Notes under the pieces: model-generated
What the model saw: the letters and a program-made list of their open reading frames with translations, nothing else
Told to the model about the DNA's origin: nothing
Databases searched by the model: none
Program-made: the position numbers and the translations under genes
Source of the DNA: Paracoccaceae bacterium
GTDB taxonomy: Bacteria; Pseudomonadota; Alphaproteobacteria; Rhodobacterales; Rhodobacteraceae
DNA length: 64,000 nt
Assembly: GCA_027013095.1 (NCBI GenBank)
Contig: JALUYI010000020.1
Coordinates: 124,001 to 188,000 of the forward strand
Reading direction: 5' to 3'
Shown: positions 39,590 to 49,090 of the stretch, piece by piece
Layout of the letters: each line of letters begins with the position of its first letter
Position numbering within the stretch: the stretch's first letter is position 1

Positions 39590-39611
39590 GTTTGCAATTT
39601 ACCATGCAAAC
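39590..39611. promoter_or_regulatory. Palindrome GTTTGCA-N8-TGCAAAC, candidate operator
   Basis: The two 7-bp arms (39590-39596 and 39605-39611) are perfect inverses. The element lies 28 bp before the acidic-protein start and 90 bp before thiN, inside a divergent intergenic region. The architecture fits a dimeric repressor site; the protein that would bind is unknown. Confidence 0.45.
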
Positions 39612-39700
39612 AGCGCATCAACCAAACGATTTTCGCAGTTTTACGCCGGATTCGTCACCAAAAAATTGATCTTTGTTCACGGAATGCGCATCAATGCGAA

Positions 39701-40366
39701 ATGATGGATAAGATTGTTCATACTGATCGAGGCGTGACGATTCTGGGGGCCGGAGCGGTGAGTCCGCCGGTTCTGGCCGCGGCGCTGCGCCTTGCTCCGG
39801 TTCTGGTGGCCGCGGATGGCGGGGCGGATACGGCCCTTGCCGAGGGGCTGCAACCGGCGGCAGTGATCGGTGACATGGACTCGCTGGGGGGTGACGCGCG
39901 GGCGCGATTTGCCGGGCGCCTTCATTCGGTGGCCGAGCAGGACAGCACCGATTTTGAAAAGACGCTGTTGCGGATCGAGGCGCCCTTTGTTCTGGGGCTG
40001 GGTCTGACCGGGTCACGGCTGGATCACGGGTTGGCAGCGTTGAACCTGATCGCCCGAGAGCCGACGCGACGGGTGTTTCTGCTGAGCGGAGAGGATGTCG
40101 TCTTTCTGGCCCCGCCGCGTCTGGATCTGGCCTTGCCTGTCGGCACGCGGCTGTCGTTGTTTCCGCTGGCCCCGGTTGCCGGGCGCTCCAAAGGGCTGGT
40201 CTGGCCGATTGACGGGATCGAGTTCTCGCCGCTGGGCCGGATCGGTGTTTCCAATCGCAGCAATGCGGCGCGGGTATGTCTGGAGTTTGATGCGCCACAC
40301 ATGCTGCTGATCCTGCCGCGTGACGCGTTGGCGGCCGCGCTGGCGGCATTCGATCTGCCGCTCTGA
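39701..40366 (+). CDS. thiN: Thiamine pyrophosphokinase
   Basis: ThiN transfers pyrophosphate from ATP to thiamine. The 221-residue protein has VAADGGADTAL, VIGDMDSLGGD and QDSTDFEKTL, which are the substrate and metal-binding motifs of the catalytic domain, followed by GLTGSRLDH. Two adjacent ATGs (39701 and 39704) are possible; the longer upstream frame overlaps promoter DNA. It is convergent with sdaA. No other thiamine gene is near, so it probably serves salvage or final phosphorylation. Confidence 0.9.
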   Translation: MMDKIVHTDRGVTILGAGAVSPPVLAAALRLAPVLVAADGGADTALAEGLQPAAVIGDMDSLGGDARARFAGRLHSVAEQDSTDFEKTLLRIEAPFVLGLGLTGSRLDHGLAALNLIAREPTRRVFLLSGEDVVFLAPPRLDLALPVGTRLSLFPLAPVAGRSKGLVWPIDGIEFSPLGRIGVSNRSNAARVCLEFDAPHMLLILPRDALAAALAAFDLPL

Positions 40367-40404
40367 AAGACACGGCCCGGACGCCCCCAGCGCGGATCAG
40401 GCCC

Positions 40405-41778
40405 TCAACAGTTTGGCACGCTGACGGCCAGCCCGCCAAGCGATGTCTCCTTATATTTGTGGCTCATGTCCAGCCCGGTCTGGCGCATGGTCTCGACACA
40501 GGCGTCCAACGAGATCAGGTGTTGCCCATCGCCCCGCAGCGCCAGTGAGGCCGCCGAGACCGCCTTGATCGCGCCAAGACCGTTGCGCTCGATGCAGGGT
40601 GCCTGCACCAGCCCGCGGACCGGATCGCAGGTCATGCCCAGATGGTGTTCCAGCGCGATTTCAGCGGCGTTGGCCACCTGCGCGGGCGTGCCGCCCAATA
40701 TTTCGCAAAGCCCGGCCGCCGCCATTGCCGAGGCCGATCCGACCTCGCCCTGACAGCCGACCTCGGCCCCGGAAATGCTGGCGTTCTGCTTGATCAGGCC
40801 GCCAACGGCTGCCGCGGTCAGCAGGAAATCGGCGACCTTGCCGGGCTGGGCCAGCGGGACATGATCCAGATAGTAGCGCAAGGTTGCCGGGATGACTCCG
40901 GCGGCGCCGTTGGTGGGGGCGGTCACGACCTGACCCCCGGCGGCGTTCTCCTCGTTCACGGCCATGGCATAGACGCTGATCCAGTCGTTGATCACATGCG
41001 GCGCGGCAAGGTTCTGTCCGCGCTCGGAGAGCAACTGCTGGTGGATCCGGTGGGCGCGGCGTCTGAGGTTCAGGCCACCGGGCAAAAGGCCGTCGCGGTG
41101 CAGGCCGCGCTCGATACAGGCGTTCATCGCCTCCCAGACCCGGCTGATCCCGCCGGCCAGCGCCGGGTGGCTCTGGGCGGACATCTCGTTGTCCCATTTC
41201 ATCTGTGCGATGCTTTTGCCGCTGCGCGTGGCCATGGCGACCATCTCGGCGCCGGTGCGAAACGGGTAAGGCACATTGGTGGGCAGGCGCGGGCTGTGAT
41301 CGCGGCCAAGTTCCGCCTCGGTCAGCACAAAGCCGCCACCGATCGAGTAATAGGTCTCTTGCAGGATCACGTCGCCCGAGCGGTCCAGCGCGTTCAGGAT
41401 CATGCCGTTGGCGTGCCCCTCCAACGGGTGATCGTAGTCAAAGACAAGGTCCTGCGCGGGATCAAAGGCCAAGGTCGGCAGCCCAGCGGGCGAAAGCTGC
41501 CGGGTGCGGGTTATCTGCGCCAGTTCATCCTCGGCACGGTCCTGATCAAAGCTGTCGGGGCGAAATCCCGCCAGCCCCAGAATGACTGCGCGATCCGTTG
41601 CGTGGCCCTTGCCGGTGAAGGCCAGTGAGCCGTGCAGCGAGCAGCGCAGGCCATTTGCGCTGAAGGCGCTGTCGCGCAACAGATCGAGAAAGCGCGCCGC
41701 CGCCAGCATCGGCCCCATCGTGTGCGAGCTGGAGGGGCCGACACCGATCTTGAATATCTCGAATATGCTGAGGAACAT
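40405..41778 (-). CDS. sdaA: L-serine ammonia-lyase (iron-sulfur)
   Basis: SdaA deaminates L-serine to pyruvate. The 457-residue single-chain form has the N-terminal beta domain ([14 protein letters not shown]) and the C-terminal alpha domain with Cys residues for a [4Fe-4S] cluster near [16 protein letters not shown] and MTCDPVRG, ending in a conserved Cys at the extreme C-terminus (VPNC). The start at 41778 (MFLSIFEIF) is the family start. The upstream 289-bp divergent region has a hairpin. Confidence 0.95.
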   Translation of the reverse strand: MFLSIFEIFKIGVGPSSSHTMGPMLAAARFLDLLRDSAFSANGLRCSLHGSLAFTGKGHATDRAVILGLAGFRPDSFDQDRAEDELAQITRTRQLSPAGLPTLAFDPAQDLVFDYDHPLEGHANGMILNALDRSGDVILQETYYSIGGGFVLTEAELGRDHSPRLPTNVPYPFRTGAEMVAMATRSGKSIAQMKWDNEMSAQSHPALAGGISRVWEAMNACIERGLHRDGLLPGGLNLRRRAHRIHQQLLSERGQNLAAPHVINDWISVYAMAVNEENAAGGQVVTAPTNGAAGVIPATLRYYLDHVPLAQPGKVADFLLTAAAVGGLIKQNASISGAEVGCQGEVGSASAMAAAGLCEILGGTPAQVANAAEIALEHHLGMTCDPVRGLVQAPCIERNGLGAIKAVSAASLALRGDGQHLISLDACVETMRQTGLDMSHKYKETSLGGLAVSVPNC

Positions 41779-42067
41779 CGTCCGCCTTCCCGTTCTTCTT
41801 GCCCGGGTTTTGCCCGTTGGCACCCCGAGCCGAGGGGTGCGCGATCTCCGGCTCCGGTTTCAACTGCTTCTAGCCCGGATCAGCGCATGATGCACGGGCT
41901 GAAACCGACGATTGGATCGCCAAAACAGCCGCCCGCCACGCGCCGGCCAAGCATCAACCAAGCACTGACATCCCGGGCATCTGCGCGCAGGCGGCAATTT
42001 CTTTCTCGCAGCAGGCGCGGGTTCGGCCTATAACGACGGCAAAACGGGCATTTGGGGGAGTCGCCTT
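41779..42067. other. 289-bp divergent region between sdaA and rpiA
   Basis: No gene is supported. The region must hold the promoters of sdaA (minus) and rpiA (plus). One perfect hairpin (GCACCCC at 41820-41826, GGGGTGC at 41834-41840, loop GAGCCGA) lies 42 bp upstream of the sdaA start and would sit in its leader RNA. A GGGGGAG ribosome site precedes rpiA. Confidence 0.55.
41820..41840 (-). promoter_or_regulatory. Hairpin in the sdaA leader
   Basis: GCACCCC-GAGCCGA-GGGGTGC is a perfect 7-bp inverted repeat. There is no U-run, so it is not a terminator by itself. It may be an operator or leader structure for sdaA. Confidence 0.4.
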
Positions 42068-42856
42068 ATGGTTTCAGATCTGTCGCCGATCGATACAGCG
42101 AAGTTCGTTGCGGCAAAACGTGCGCTGGATTTTGTCGAAAGCGGGATGCGCCTCGGGCTGGGCACCGGTTCGACCGCGGCGTGGATGGTGCGCATTCTTG
42201 GCGAGATGGTGCGTGAAGAAGGGCTGAAGGTTATCGGCGTTCCAACCTCGGACCGCACGGCGGTTCTGGCGCGCGAGGTGGGCATCCCGGTGTCCACGCT
42301 GGCCGAGGTGAAATGGCTGGATCTGACCATCGACGGCGCCGATGAGTTCGACCGCAACCTGAACCTGATCAAGGGCGGTGGCGGCGCCCTGTTGCAGGAA
42401 AAGATCGTGGCCACCGCCTCGGACCGGATGGTGGTCATTACCGATACCTCCAAGGAGGTTGAGTCCCTTGGCGCCTTTCCCCTGCCTATCGAGGTTGTGA
42501 CCTTTGGTTGGGAAACCACCAAGGCGCTGCTGGAAGAGGCGTTGATGAATGTCGATGTGATGGGCCGCTCGGGCACCCTGCGGATGGACCGCGAGCGGCC
42601 ATTCGTTACCGACGAGGGGCATTATATCCTGGATTTCCACCTGCGCCGCATCGCGGCCCCCCGAAAACTGTCGCTGATTCTCAATCAGATCCCCGGGGTG
42701 GTTGAAAACGGCCTTTTTCTGGATATCTGCGATACCATCGTCATCGGTCACGGAGACGGACAGGTCGAGGTACGCGATATCAACAACGGCACCGTCGAGC
42801 ACGAGCTGATCGACGTGATCGAGCGCGACAATCTTTTCAGCGATATTGCTGACTGA
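42068..42856 (+). CDS. rpiA: Ribose-5-phosphate isomerase A
   Basis: RpiA interconverts ribose-5-phosphate and ribulose-5-phosphate. The 262-residue protein has GLGTGSTAAWM for phosphate binding, TIDGADEFD with the catalytic Asp residues, and LIKGGGGALLQEKIVA with the catalytic Glu/Lys. Full length. The gor gene follows 22 bp downstream, in the same transcript. Confidence 0.96.
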   Translation: MVSDLSPIDTAKFVAAKRALDFVESGMRLGLGTGSTAAWMVRILGEMVREEGLKVIGVPTSDRTAVLAREVGIPVSTLAEVKWLDLTIDGADEFDRNLNLIKGGGGALLQEKIVATASDRMVVITDTSKEVESLGAFPLPIEVVTFGWETTKALLEEALMNVDVMGRSGTLRMDRERPFVTDEGHYILDFHLRRIAAPRKLSLILNQIPGVVENGLFLDICDTIVIGHGDGQVEVRDINNGTVEHELIDVIERDNLFSDIAD

Positions 42857-42878
42857 ATGGCAGAGAGCGAAACATCCC

Positions 42879-44234
42879 ATGAAATTCGACTATGATCTTT
42901 TTGTCATCGGCGGCGGCTCGGGCGGCGTGCGGGCCGGACGACTGGCGGCCAGCGACGGTTATCGGGTCGGGCTGGCCGAGGAATACCGCATGGGCGGCAC
43001 CTGCGTCATCCGGGGCTGCGTGCCCAAAAAGCTGATGGTCTATGCGGCGCAGTTTTCCGAGGCGTTCGCGGATGCCCGCGGCTTTGGCTGGAGCGGCGCG
43101 GAATGTCAGTTTGACTGGGGCACTCTGCACCGCGCTGTGTCCGCCGAGGTTACCCGGCTGGAAGGGATCTATCGCAGCAATCTCGGCAAGGCGGGGGTCG
43201 AGATATTTGACGCCCGGGCGACGCTGACGGGCGCGCATGAGGTGTGCTTGTCCACCGGGCAGCGCTTCAGCGCCAAGCACATCCTGATTGCCGTCGGCGG
43301 GCGGCCCTTTGTGCCCGAGTTCCCCGGCTCGCAGCACGCGCTGACCTCGAACGATATCTTCCTGATGGAGAAACAGCCGGAATCTGTTCTGATCGTCGGT
43401 GGCGGTTATATCGCTTGCGAATTTGCTGGTATCCTGAATGGGCTGGGCACCCGGGTTACGCAGTTTTACCGCGGGGCGCAGATCCTGCGCGGGTTTGACG
43501 GCGAAGTGCGTGGGCATGTGGCCCATGAAATGATCGAAAAGGGTATCGACCTCAATCTCGGCACCGATGTCCTGTCGATCGAGGCGGCGGGCGACAAGCT
43601 GAAGGTGCGTTGCACGAATGACGGGCTGACCGAGGTCGATTGTGTCCTCTATGCCACCGGCCGGCTGCCGAACACCAGTGATCTGGGGCTGGAAGCAGTC
43701 GGTGTTGCGACCGGACGCAAGGGCGAGATCACGGTAGACAGCTATTCACAGACCAATATTCCGTCGATTTATGCGGTTGGCGACGTGACTGACCGGGTGA
43801 ACCTGACTCCGGTCGCCATCCGCGAAGGCGCCGCCTTTGTCGAGACCGTGTTTCGCGGCACCCCGACGGCGGTGGATCACAGCATGATCCCGACCGCCGT
43901 CTTTACCCAGCCCGAGGTGGGAACCTGCGGCCTGACCGAGGATGAGGCGCGCGCGCAAGAGCCGATCGAGATTTACCGCTCGGTGTTTCGCCCGATGATG
44001 CATATACTGGCCGAAAAACCCGAGCGGATGTTGATGAAAATGATCGTCAGCCAGAAAACAAGGCGGGTTCTGGGGGTTCATATCATCGGGACCGCGGCGG
44101 CGGAAATGATCCAGATGGTGGGAATTGCCATGAAGATGGGGGCGACCAAGGAAGATTTCGACGCGACCATGGCCCTGCACCCCTCGGCCGCCGAAGAGCT
44201 GGTCACGATGAAAGAACCGACTCCCACTGCTTGA
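42879..44234 (+). CDS. gor: Glutathione reductase
   Basis: Gor regenerates reduced glutathione with NADPH and FAD. The 451-residue protein has the FAD motif VIGGGSGGVRAGR, the redox disulfide C42/C47 in GGTCVIRGCVPKK, the NADPH motif VGGGYIACEFAG, and the C-terminal His-Glu in LHPSAAEE. I chose the ATG at 42879 (MKFDYDLFVIGG) over a frame beginning within rpiA. It lies directly downstream of rpiA, linking NADPH supply (pentose phosphate pathway) with its use. Confidence 0.95.
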   Translation: MKFDYDLFVIGGGSGGVRAGRLAASDGYRVGLAEEYRMGGTCVIRGCVPKKLMVYAAQFSEAFADARGFGWSGAECQFDWGTLHRAVSAEVTRLEGIYRSNLGKAGVEIFDARATLTGAHEVCLSTGQRFSAKHILIAVGGRPFVPEFPGSQHALTSNDIFLMEKQPESVLIVGGGYIACEFAGILNGLGTRVTQFYRGAQILRGFDGEVRGHVAHEMIEKGIDLNLGTDVLSIEAAGDKLKVRCTNDGLTEVDCVLYATGRLPNTSDLGLEAVGVATGRKGEITVDSYSQTNIPSIYAVGDVTDRVNLTPVAIREGAAFVETVFRGTPTAVDHSMIPTAVFTQPEVGTCGLTEDEARAQEPIEIYRSVFRPMMHILAEKPERMLMKMIVSQKTRRVLGVHIIGTAAAEMIQMVGIAMKMGATKEDFDATMALHPSAAEELVTMKEPTPTA

Positions 44235-44303
44235 TATTTTTGCCTTTCCTACCAGTTAGCAGTAGGACGAACAGGAAACCATGAAGGAAGGACATCCGAG
44301 TCT

Positions 44304-45449
44304 ATGGCTGGAAACAACAGTGGCGGCCCTTGGGGCGGTGGCAACCGGGGAGGCGACAATCGCGGCGGCGACAACCGGGGCGGCGACAATCGCGGGCCCG
44401 GCGGTGACGGACCGCAAATCCCCGATATCGATGATCTTGTGCGCAAGGGCCAGCAACAGCTGAAGGTGCTGATGGGCGGCAAGGGGCGCCGTGGCGGCCC
44501 TCCCGGCGGCGGTGGAGGTGGCTTTGGCGGCTTGCCCAATCTTGGCCGCGGCGGCATCATCCTTGTAGCTCTGGCATTGGTCGGGGTCTGGCTGATGGCC
44601 TCGCTTTACACGGTCAAGCCAGAGCAGAAATCCGTCGAACTGTTGTTCGGCAAGTTTTACAAGGTGGGCAATCCGGGGCTGAACTTTGCCCCTTGGCCCA
44701 TTGTCAAACGCGAGATCGTTGGGGTTACGCGAGAACGATCCGAAGACATCGGCGGTGGTTCGGACCCGAATTCGCAACGCGGCCTGATGCTGACCGGAGA
44801 TGAGAATATCGTCAACATCGACTTTCAGGTGGTCTGGAATGTCAGCGACCCGGCGAAATACCTGTTCAATCTGGCAGATCCCGAGAACACGGTTTCGGCA
44901 GTGTCGGAATCGGTAATGCGCGAAATCATCGCCCGCTCGAAACTGGCGCCGATCCTGAACAAGGACCGCGCGCAGATCGCCTCTGAGGTGCAAACGCTGG
45001 TGCAAAAGACCCTGGACAGTTACAAATCCGGCATCAATATCGTGCGGATCAACTTTGAACGGGCGGACCCGCCACCGCAGGTGATCGACGCGTTCCGACA
45101 GGTGCAGGCGGCCGAGCAGACCCGTGACACGCTGCAAAAGCAGGCCGATGCCTATGCCAACAAGGTTGTCGCCGGTGCGCGGGGGCAGGCGGCCCAGCTG
45201 GTGCTGGAGGCCGAGGGTTATCGCGCTCAGGTGGTCAACGTGGCCGAAGGCCAGGCCAGCCGTTTCAACTCGGTCTATCAGCAATATAAAAAGGCGCCGA
45301 TCGTGACGCGCAAACGCCTCTATCTGGAAACCATGGAGCGGGTCTTGTCAGGCTCGAACAAGATCATCATGGATGGAAAAACCGCCGGAAACGGGGTTGT
45401 GCCCTACCTTCCGCTGAAGGGTCTGAACCTTGGGGGGGCAACGAAATGA
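44304..45449 (+). CDS. hflK: FtsH protease modulator HflK
   Basis: HflK forms, with HflC, a membrane complex that surrounds and controls the FtsH protease. The 381-residue SPFH/band-7 protein has a long Gly/Asn/Asp-rich cytoplasmic N-terminus (residues 1-80, with four tandem GGDNR-type units), one membrane helix (about 84-102), the band-7 domain opening YTVKPEQKSVELLFG, and a coiled coil near residues 250-300. It overlaps hflC by 4 bp (ATGA). Confidence 0.95.
   Translation: MAGNNSGGPWGGGNRGGDNRGGDNRGGDNRGPGGDGPQIPDIDDLVRKGQQQLKVLMGGKGRRGGPPGGGGGGFGGLPNLGRGGIILVALALVGVWLMASLYTVKPEQKSVELLFGKFYKVGNPGLNFAPWPIVKREIVGVTRERSEDIGGGSDPNSQRGLMLTGDENIVNIDFQVVWNVSDPAKYLFNLADPENTVSAVSESVMREIIARSKLAPILNKDRAQIASEVQTLVQKTLDSYKSGINIVRINFERADPPPQVIDAFRQVQAAEQTRDTLQKQADAYANKVVAGARGQAAQLVLEAEGYRAQVVNVAEGQASRFNSVYQQYKKAPIVTRKRLYLETMERVLSGSNKIIMDGKTAGNGVVPYLPLKGLNLGGATK
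44334..44393 (+). repeat. 15-bp tandem repeat inside hflK
   Basis: Four imperfect 15-bp copies (starting at 44334, 44349, 44364 and 44379) encode Gly-Gly-(Gly/Asp)-Asn-Arg units in the N-terminal tail. Copies 2 to 4 differ at only a few bases, so copy number may change by slippage. Confidence 0.8.
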
Positions 45450-46369
45450 GAGCTTCGACAATAGGTCTTGCGATACTGGCTGTTGCGCTGTTTGTGCTGT
45501 CGGCCTCGGTCTATACGGTGGATCAGCGGGAAAAGGCGCTGGTGCTGCAATTCGGGCAGGTGATCTCGGTCAAGGAGGCCCCCGGCCTTGAATTCAAGAT
45601 CCCCTTCATCCAGCAGGTGATCAAATATGACAGCCGAATCCTGTCTTTGGATACCAGACCGCTGGAGGTGACGCCGCTTGATGATCGTCGTCTGGTGGTG
45701 GATGCGTTTGCGCGCTGGCGCATCACTGACGTGGTGAAATTTCGTCAGGCCGTGGGCACCGGCGGCGAGGCCCTGGCCGAAAGCCGCCTTGACCGTATCC
45801 TGACCGCGGCCACCCGTCAGGTTCTGGGTCTGGTCGATTCCGCCGCGATCCTGTCTGCCGACCGGGTTTCGCTGATGAACCAGATTCGCGACGCGGCCAT
45901 CAAGGAGGCCGGGGCGTTGGGGGTCGAGGTTGTGGACGTACGCATCAAACGCGCCGACCTTCCGGCGCAGAATCTGGACGCCACCTTCAAGCGGATGCGT
46001 GCCGAGCGCGAGCGTGAGGCGGCCGACCAGATTGCCCGCGGTAACGAAGCGGCGCAAAAACTGAAGGCCGAGGCCGACCGAACCGTGGTCGAGCTGACCT
46101 CGGCGGCGCGCAAAAAGGCGGACATTATCCGCGGCGATGCCGATGCCAAGCAGAACGAGATTTTTGCCAAGGCCTATGGGCAGGACCCGGAATTCTTTTC
46201 CTTTTACCGCTCGATGCGGGCCTATGAAAAGGCGTTGGATGGCAAGAATTCGTCCTTTATTATCAGTCCGAACAGCGACTTTTTCACCTATCTGAACCGC
46301 GAGAACAAACCGGCGGCCTCCAAATCGGGTGCCGCATCGGAATCTGGATCAGGGGTTGTGCACCAGTGA
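45446..46369 (+). CDS. hflC: FtsH protease modulator HflC
   Basis: This 307-residue partner of HflK starts with a membrane anchor (about residues 5-24), followed by the band-7 domain (VYTVDQREKALVLQFGQ at the start) and a long helical region with RMRAEREREAADQIARG and a following coiled coil. The C-terminal tail is Ser/Ala-rich. Its TGA shares a base with the next ATG, completing a coupled hflK-hflC-DUF2065 unit. Confidence 0.95.
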   Translation: MRASTIGLAILAVALFVLSASVYTVDQREKALVLQFGQVISVKEAPGLEFKIPFIQQVIKYDSRILSLDTRPLEVTPLDDRRLVVDAFARWRITDVVKFRQAVGTGGEALAESRLDRILTAATRQVLGLVDSAAILSADRVSLMNQIRDAAIKEAGALGVEVVDVRIKRADLPAQNLDATFKRMRAEREREAADQIARGNEAAQKLKAEADRTVVELTSAARKKADIIRGDADAKQNEIFAKAYGQDPEFFSFYRSMRAYEKALDGKNSSFIISPNSDFFTYLNRENKPAASKSGAASESGSGVVHQ

Positions 46370-46563
46370 TGGGCGCGTTGCTGACAGGGCTTGGCCTCGT
46401 CGCGGTTTTGGAGGGGCTGGTGCTGGCACTGGCCCCGCTGCGTTACGAGGACCTGTTGGTCGCCTTCAGCAAGATGCCGGTGCAGACGCGGCGCATGATC
46501 GGTCTGATTTCGGTTGCGTTCGGCGTCTTTCTGGTCTGGGTTGCCAGAACGCTCGTTGGCTGA
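46369..46563 (+). CDS. DUF2065 membrane protein
   Basis: This is a 64-residue protein with two membrane helices, ending GVFLVWVARTLVG. It matches DUF2065, which is regularly found between hflC and a Do-type protease. The ATG overlaps the hflC stop (TGATG); a GTG one codon earlier is also possible. The function is unknown; location suggests a part in membrane proteolysis. Confidence 0.82.
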   Translation: MGALLTGLGLVAVLEGLVLALAPLRYEDLLVAFSKMPVQTRRMIGLISVAFGVFLVWVARTLVG

Positions 46564-46749
46564 GGGCGCCTGCGCGCGCCGGACATGCGCCCGGTCGCAC
46601 CCGGCCGGATTGCCGCCTTTGGCAAGATCACGCCCATTTGAGAGAAAGCGATGCGCCACGGCTTGTAAACGGCGCGCAAAAAACCGAGTTTGGTCTTAAC
46701 CCGCCGGTAAGGTCGGCAGGCTATGACGGCATCAACCGGAGGACAGCCC

Positions 46750-48228
46750 ATGAAACCCCGAGTTCTGGTCATCGCGCGGCCGCAGGCCCGACCGAGTCGC
46801 ATCCGCGCGCATGGTCTTGCCCTCTTGGTGCTGGCGAGCGCGCTGTTTCTCATGCAGGCGGTTGTGCTATACGCCCGCTCGGCCCCGGAAAGTTTCGCCG
46901 ATCTGGTCGCCAAGGTCAGTCCGGCCGTTGTCAACATCACGACAACCACAACGATCGCAACCGACGTGGTCCCGCGCGGGGTGGCCCCGGATGGCTCACC
47001 GTTCGGGCAGTTGTTTCGTGACTTTCTGGACCCGCAGGGGCGACCAATCGCCCGTCGCGCCACCGCGCTTGGGTCGGGGTTCATCATTTCGCCGGACGGT
47101 TATATCGTCACCAACAACCACGTCATTGAAAAAGCGGACGCGATCCGGATCGAGTTTTTCAACGGCGGCACCGCCGAGGCACGGATCGTCGGAACCGACA
47201 AGAAAACCGATATCGCCCTTTTGAAGGTGGACAGCAAGGACCCCTTGCCCTTTGTCAACTTTGGCGACAGCGACCTCTCGCGCGTGGGCGACTGGGTGCT
47301 GGCGGTGGGCAATCCGCTGGGGCAGGGATTTTCAGTGTCTGCAGGCATCATTTCGGCGCGGAACCGGGCTTTGCGTGGCACCTATGACGACTATCTGCAG
47401 ACCGATGCGGCGATCAACCGAGGCAACTCGGGGGGGCCCTTGTTCAATATGGACGGGGACGTCATCGGGGTGAATACCGCGATCCTGTCGCCCAATGGCG
47501 GGGGTTCGATCGGGATCGGATTTTCCATGTCATCAGCGGTCGTCTCACGCGTGGTGGACCAGTTACGCCAATATGGCGAAACCCGGCGTGGCTGGCTGGG
47601 GGTTCATATCCAGAACCTTTCGCAGGATGTTGCCGATGCGTTGAATCTGGACAGCAAGGACGGCGCCATGGTGACCTCGGTCCCCGATGGCCCCGCCAAG
47701 AAGGCCGGCCTGAAACAGGGCGACGTAATCATTACTTTTGACGGCAAGCACGTGACCGACACTCGCGAACTGGTGCGAATCGTTGCCGAATCGGAAATCG
47801 GCAAGGCCGTTGATGTGGTGATCTACCGCGATGGTAGCGCCCGCACCCTCAAGGTGGTTCTGGGACGGCGCGAGCTGGCCGAGAAACAGGCGGAGACTCC
47901 GGTCAGTACGCCCCCGACCCCGCCTCAGAAAAAAGAGATGCTGGGCCTGAAGCTGCAGGGGCTGGGGACCGACCTGCGCGCACAGATGGGGCTTGGCAAA
48001 AATGCAACAGGTGTGGTTGTTCTGTCCGTGGACGAGATGAGCCAAGCCTATGAAAAGGGCCTGCGCGCGGGTGATATCATCGTCGAAGCGGGCCAGCAAA
48101 AGGTGGCAAGTGTGGCGCAACTGACCTCGCGGCTGAACAGTGCGCGCTCGGCTGGCCGCAAATCCATCCTGCTGTTGGTGCAGCGTGCGGGTGAGCCGCG
48201 CTTTGTCGCCCTGTCGCTTGGTGGCTGA
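46750..48228 (+). CDS. Do-type (DegP/DegQ-like) periplasmic serine protease
   Basis: This 492-residue HtrA-family protease/chaperone degrades or refolds damaged envelope proteins. It has an N-terminal signal or anchor helix (about 20-38), a trypsin-like domain with catalytic triad H124 (TNNHVIE), D154 (KTDIALL) and S227 (RGNSGGP), and two PDZ domains (about 275-375 and 400-490). A perfect GGAGGA ribosome site sits at 46737-46742 before the ATG at 46750, so an in-frame ATG 27 bp upstream is not needed. A shared terminator follows. It belongs to the hflKC protein-quality-control cluster. Confidence 0.94.
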   Translation: MKPRVLVIARPQARPSRIRAHGLALLVLASALFLMQAVVLYARSAPESFADLVAKVSPAVVNITTTTTIATDVVPRGVAPDGSPFGQLFRDFLDPQGRPIARRATALGSGFIISPDGYIVTNNHVIEKADAIRIEFFNGGTAEARIVGTDKKTDIALLKVDSKDPLPFVNFGDSDLSRVGDWVLAVGNPLGQGFSVSAGIISARNRALRGTYDDYLQTDAAINRGNSGGPLFNMDGDVIGVNTAILSPNGGGSIGIGFSMSSAVVSRVVDQLRQYGETRRGWLGVHIQNLSQDVADALNLDSKDGAMVTSVPDGPAKKAGLKQGDVIITFDGKHVTDTRELVRIVAESEIGKAVDVVIYRDGSARTLKVVLGRRELAEKQAETPVSTPPTPPQKKEMLGLKLQGLGTDLRAQMGLGKNATGVVVLSVDEMSQAYEKGLRAGDIIVEAGQQKVASVAQLTSRLNSARSAGRKSILLLVQRAGEPRFVALSLGG

Positions 48229-48337
48229 ACGGCGGGCGGCGGGGGACCTTCATGGAATGCGGCCGCGACACTGGCGTTGGCATTGGTTGTTTATGACCCC
48301 GGCTGGTTTCGGCCACAGTTACATGGCAAAGACATGA

Positions 48338-48365
48338 AAAGGGGGCCGGCAGCGCAGCCCCCTTT
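48338..48365. terminator. Bidirectional terminator between the Do protease and TorF-like genes
   Basis: AAAGGGGGC (48338-48346) and GCCCCCTTT (48357-48365) are perfect 9-bp inverses with a 10-nt loop. The A/T ends and the convergent genes fit a short two-way intrinsic terminator, although the U-tract is brief. Confidence 0.65.
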
Positions 48366-48427
48366 GATCAGCGGTTTTCATTTGCGTGACGTCGGTCTGC
48401 AAAGCTGTTGCAGCGCCGATTTCAAGG

Positions 48428-49090
48428 TCATTTTTCAAAGATCCCGTTCAGGTCTGTCGCCCAGGACAGGGTCAACGTATAAAGCGGTGTGGTGGTCGTC
48501 GTATCGTGATAGGCGACCTCGACCGAGGCCTTGTCGGAGATGTCCTTGCTGACGGCGATGCTGCCATAGGTCGGTGAGCCCGCGGCAAAAGCGTGGCCGA
48601 TTTCCCCAGACAGACCAAAGCCGTTGGGCAGCGAATACTCAAAGTTGACCTCTCCTCCCGACGCGGTGCCGGGCAGATCGTGCTTGTAGGTCGCCCCGAT
48701 CGAGAAGGCATCCGAGGGGGCGTACGAGAGGTTGGTCTCAAGCGAGCCCCCCTGATCCCCGGTCGCGTTAAAATAGACGCGCGTGTAAAGCAGGTCATAG
48801 GACAACCCGCTGGAGCCGGGCAGATCCCCGCGCATCCCGAAATAGACGTCGCTTTCCAGCGTATCGGTCCCCGAGACGATGTTCGAGAACCACAGGCCAC
48901 CATAGAAAATCCCCTGCGTCAGCTCGATATGGGGCTGGACGGCCGCCTTGTTGGCCGAGGCGGTTACGCCCTCGTCAACATAGTTTGAGGTCACATCGAT
49001 ACCAACATTCACCGACGGTCCTTGAGCAAATGCCGCAAGCGGCAGGAGGCAGAAAGGAAGGGCGGAGAGAATTGCGATTTTACGTTGCAT
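48428..49090 (-). CDS. TorF-family putative porin
   Basis: This 220-residue protein has a signal peptide (LPFCLLPLAAFAQ) and then alternating amphipathic beta strands with aromatic girdles, ending in a terminal strand LTLSWATDLNGIFEK. It fits the TorF/Gcw_chp family: the VGIDVTSNYVDEGVTAS opening strand is its hallmark. Outer-membrane location is expected. The ATG at 49090 is preferred; the longer frame runs through promoter DNA. Upstream is a hairpin followed by U's on the same strand. Confidence 0.85.
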   Translation of the reverse strand: MQRKIAILSALPFCLLPLAAFAQGPSVNVGIDVTSNYVDEGVTASANKAAVQPHIELTQGIFYGGLWFSNIVSGTDTLESDVYFGMRGDLPGSSGLSYDLLYTRVYFNATGDQGGSLETNLSYAPSDAFSIGATYKHDLPGTASGGEVNFEYSLPNGFGLSGEIGHAFAAGSPTYGSIAVSKDISDKASVEVAYHDTTTTTPLYTLTLSWATDLNGIFEK

